The translations under genes and the position numbers were made by a program. Below, one piece after another: positions 63,776 to 64,000 of a stretch of 64,000 nucleotides of DNA. The notes under the pieces were generated by a model. It was given only the letters and a program-made list of their open reading frames with translations. It was not told where the DNA came from and did no database searches. Every line of letters starts with the position of its first letter. Position 1 is the stretch's first letter. This DNA comes from Enoplolaimus lenunculus. Its lineage: Eukaryota > Nematoda > Enoplea > Enoplida > Thoracostomopsidae. The stretch lies in assembly GCA_030248215.1 (NCBI GenBank), contig JASANG010002313.1, positions 1 to 64,000 on the forward strand, given 5' to 3'.

Positions 63776-64000
63776 TGCGGGATTCACGTTATAACCGGGG
63801 CAGGCGGAACACGGTTTGTCCCATGTTGATTCGACGTCAACTTTAAAATTCGAGCACTCATATCGGGTGTTGTGACATTTACTTACAAACCACCGCTCTC
63901 AGAAGATCACTGTGTACAAGAGTCGGTATATCACGTGATACTAAGGGACATTTATGCGAATATAATATTACATTTCAAAATTACAACGAATATCATGATA
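63776..64000. mobile_element. TGCGGGGTTC-family element, cut by window end
   Basis: Starts TGCGGGATTCACGTTATAAC (preceded by TAA), then CGGGGCAGGCGGAACACG, TTGATTCGACGTCAAC, and TATCACGTGATACTAAGGGA near 63,932. The stretch with GGGACATTTATGCGAATAT matches 53,350-53,375. Confidence 0.75.

Overview
The window looks like nuclear DNA of a repeat-rich invertebrate, most likely a nematode. Degenerate GCCTAA/TTAGGC (nematode-type telomere) repeats are scattered at four places, splice acceptors are short TTTCAG/TTTTAG types, introns are gene-poor and AT-rich, and the window is packed with short inverted-repeat DNA transposons. No bacterial-style operons are present. The assignment to nematodes is an inference, not proven.

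Region by region. 1-3,300 is a CAA/CGA-rich and GTT-rich low-complexity block folded around a ~33-bp minisatellite and an interstitial telomere-like tract. From about 4,565 to 23,976 (possibly to 32,223) runs a minus-strand host gene. I infer it from seven short exons whose splice phases are all 0. It encodes acidic/PEST-like and basic KRPRQQ-type segments and ends in a basic coiled coil with a C2HC finger. Two neighbouring exon pairs in it look like copies of each other. The intron between those two pairs holds an old, broken Polinton (Maverick), about 9,612-21,762. It lies antisense to the host gene and carries recognisable integrase, minor and major capsid, protease, ATPase and protein-primed DNA polymerase B regions, plus an unexpected NADAR-domain region near its left end.

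From 24 to 32 kb come hAT-type MITEs (8-bp target duplications), a tandem/inverted cluster of tRNA-Leu-like 282-bp units, and tRNA-derived SINE-like copies. 32.8-33.8 kb holds the 3' end of a broken LINE with an RNase H domain (minus strand). 35.4-36.8 kb may hold a fossil retroelement piece. From 38.6 to 64 kb there are almost no genes. The DNA is mostly two families of 3-bp-TSD inverted-repeat elements (PIF/Harbinger-like) that share an identical CACGTTATAAC block at the same offset, together with minisatellites and a foldback element that carries a tRNA-like promoter. At the right edge a plus-strand gene is inferred from three exons: a start exon at 57,347, an exon at 62,005, and a 63,041 exon with a kinase glycine-rich loop that resembles haspin. 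It runs off the window.

The most unusual signals are: (i) the NADAR region inside a Polinton; (ii) the all-phase-0 host gene with duplicated exon pairs split by the Polinton; (iii) a set of hAT MITE families that all share one architecture but each carry their own CCGRNN hexamer repeat; (iv) the two TIR families with a common core; (v) the tRNA-bearing foldback element.
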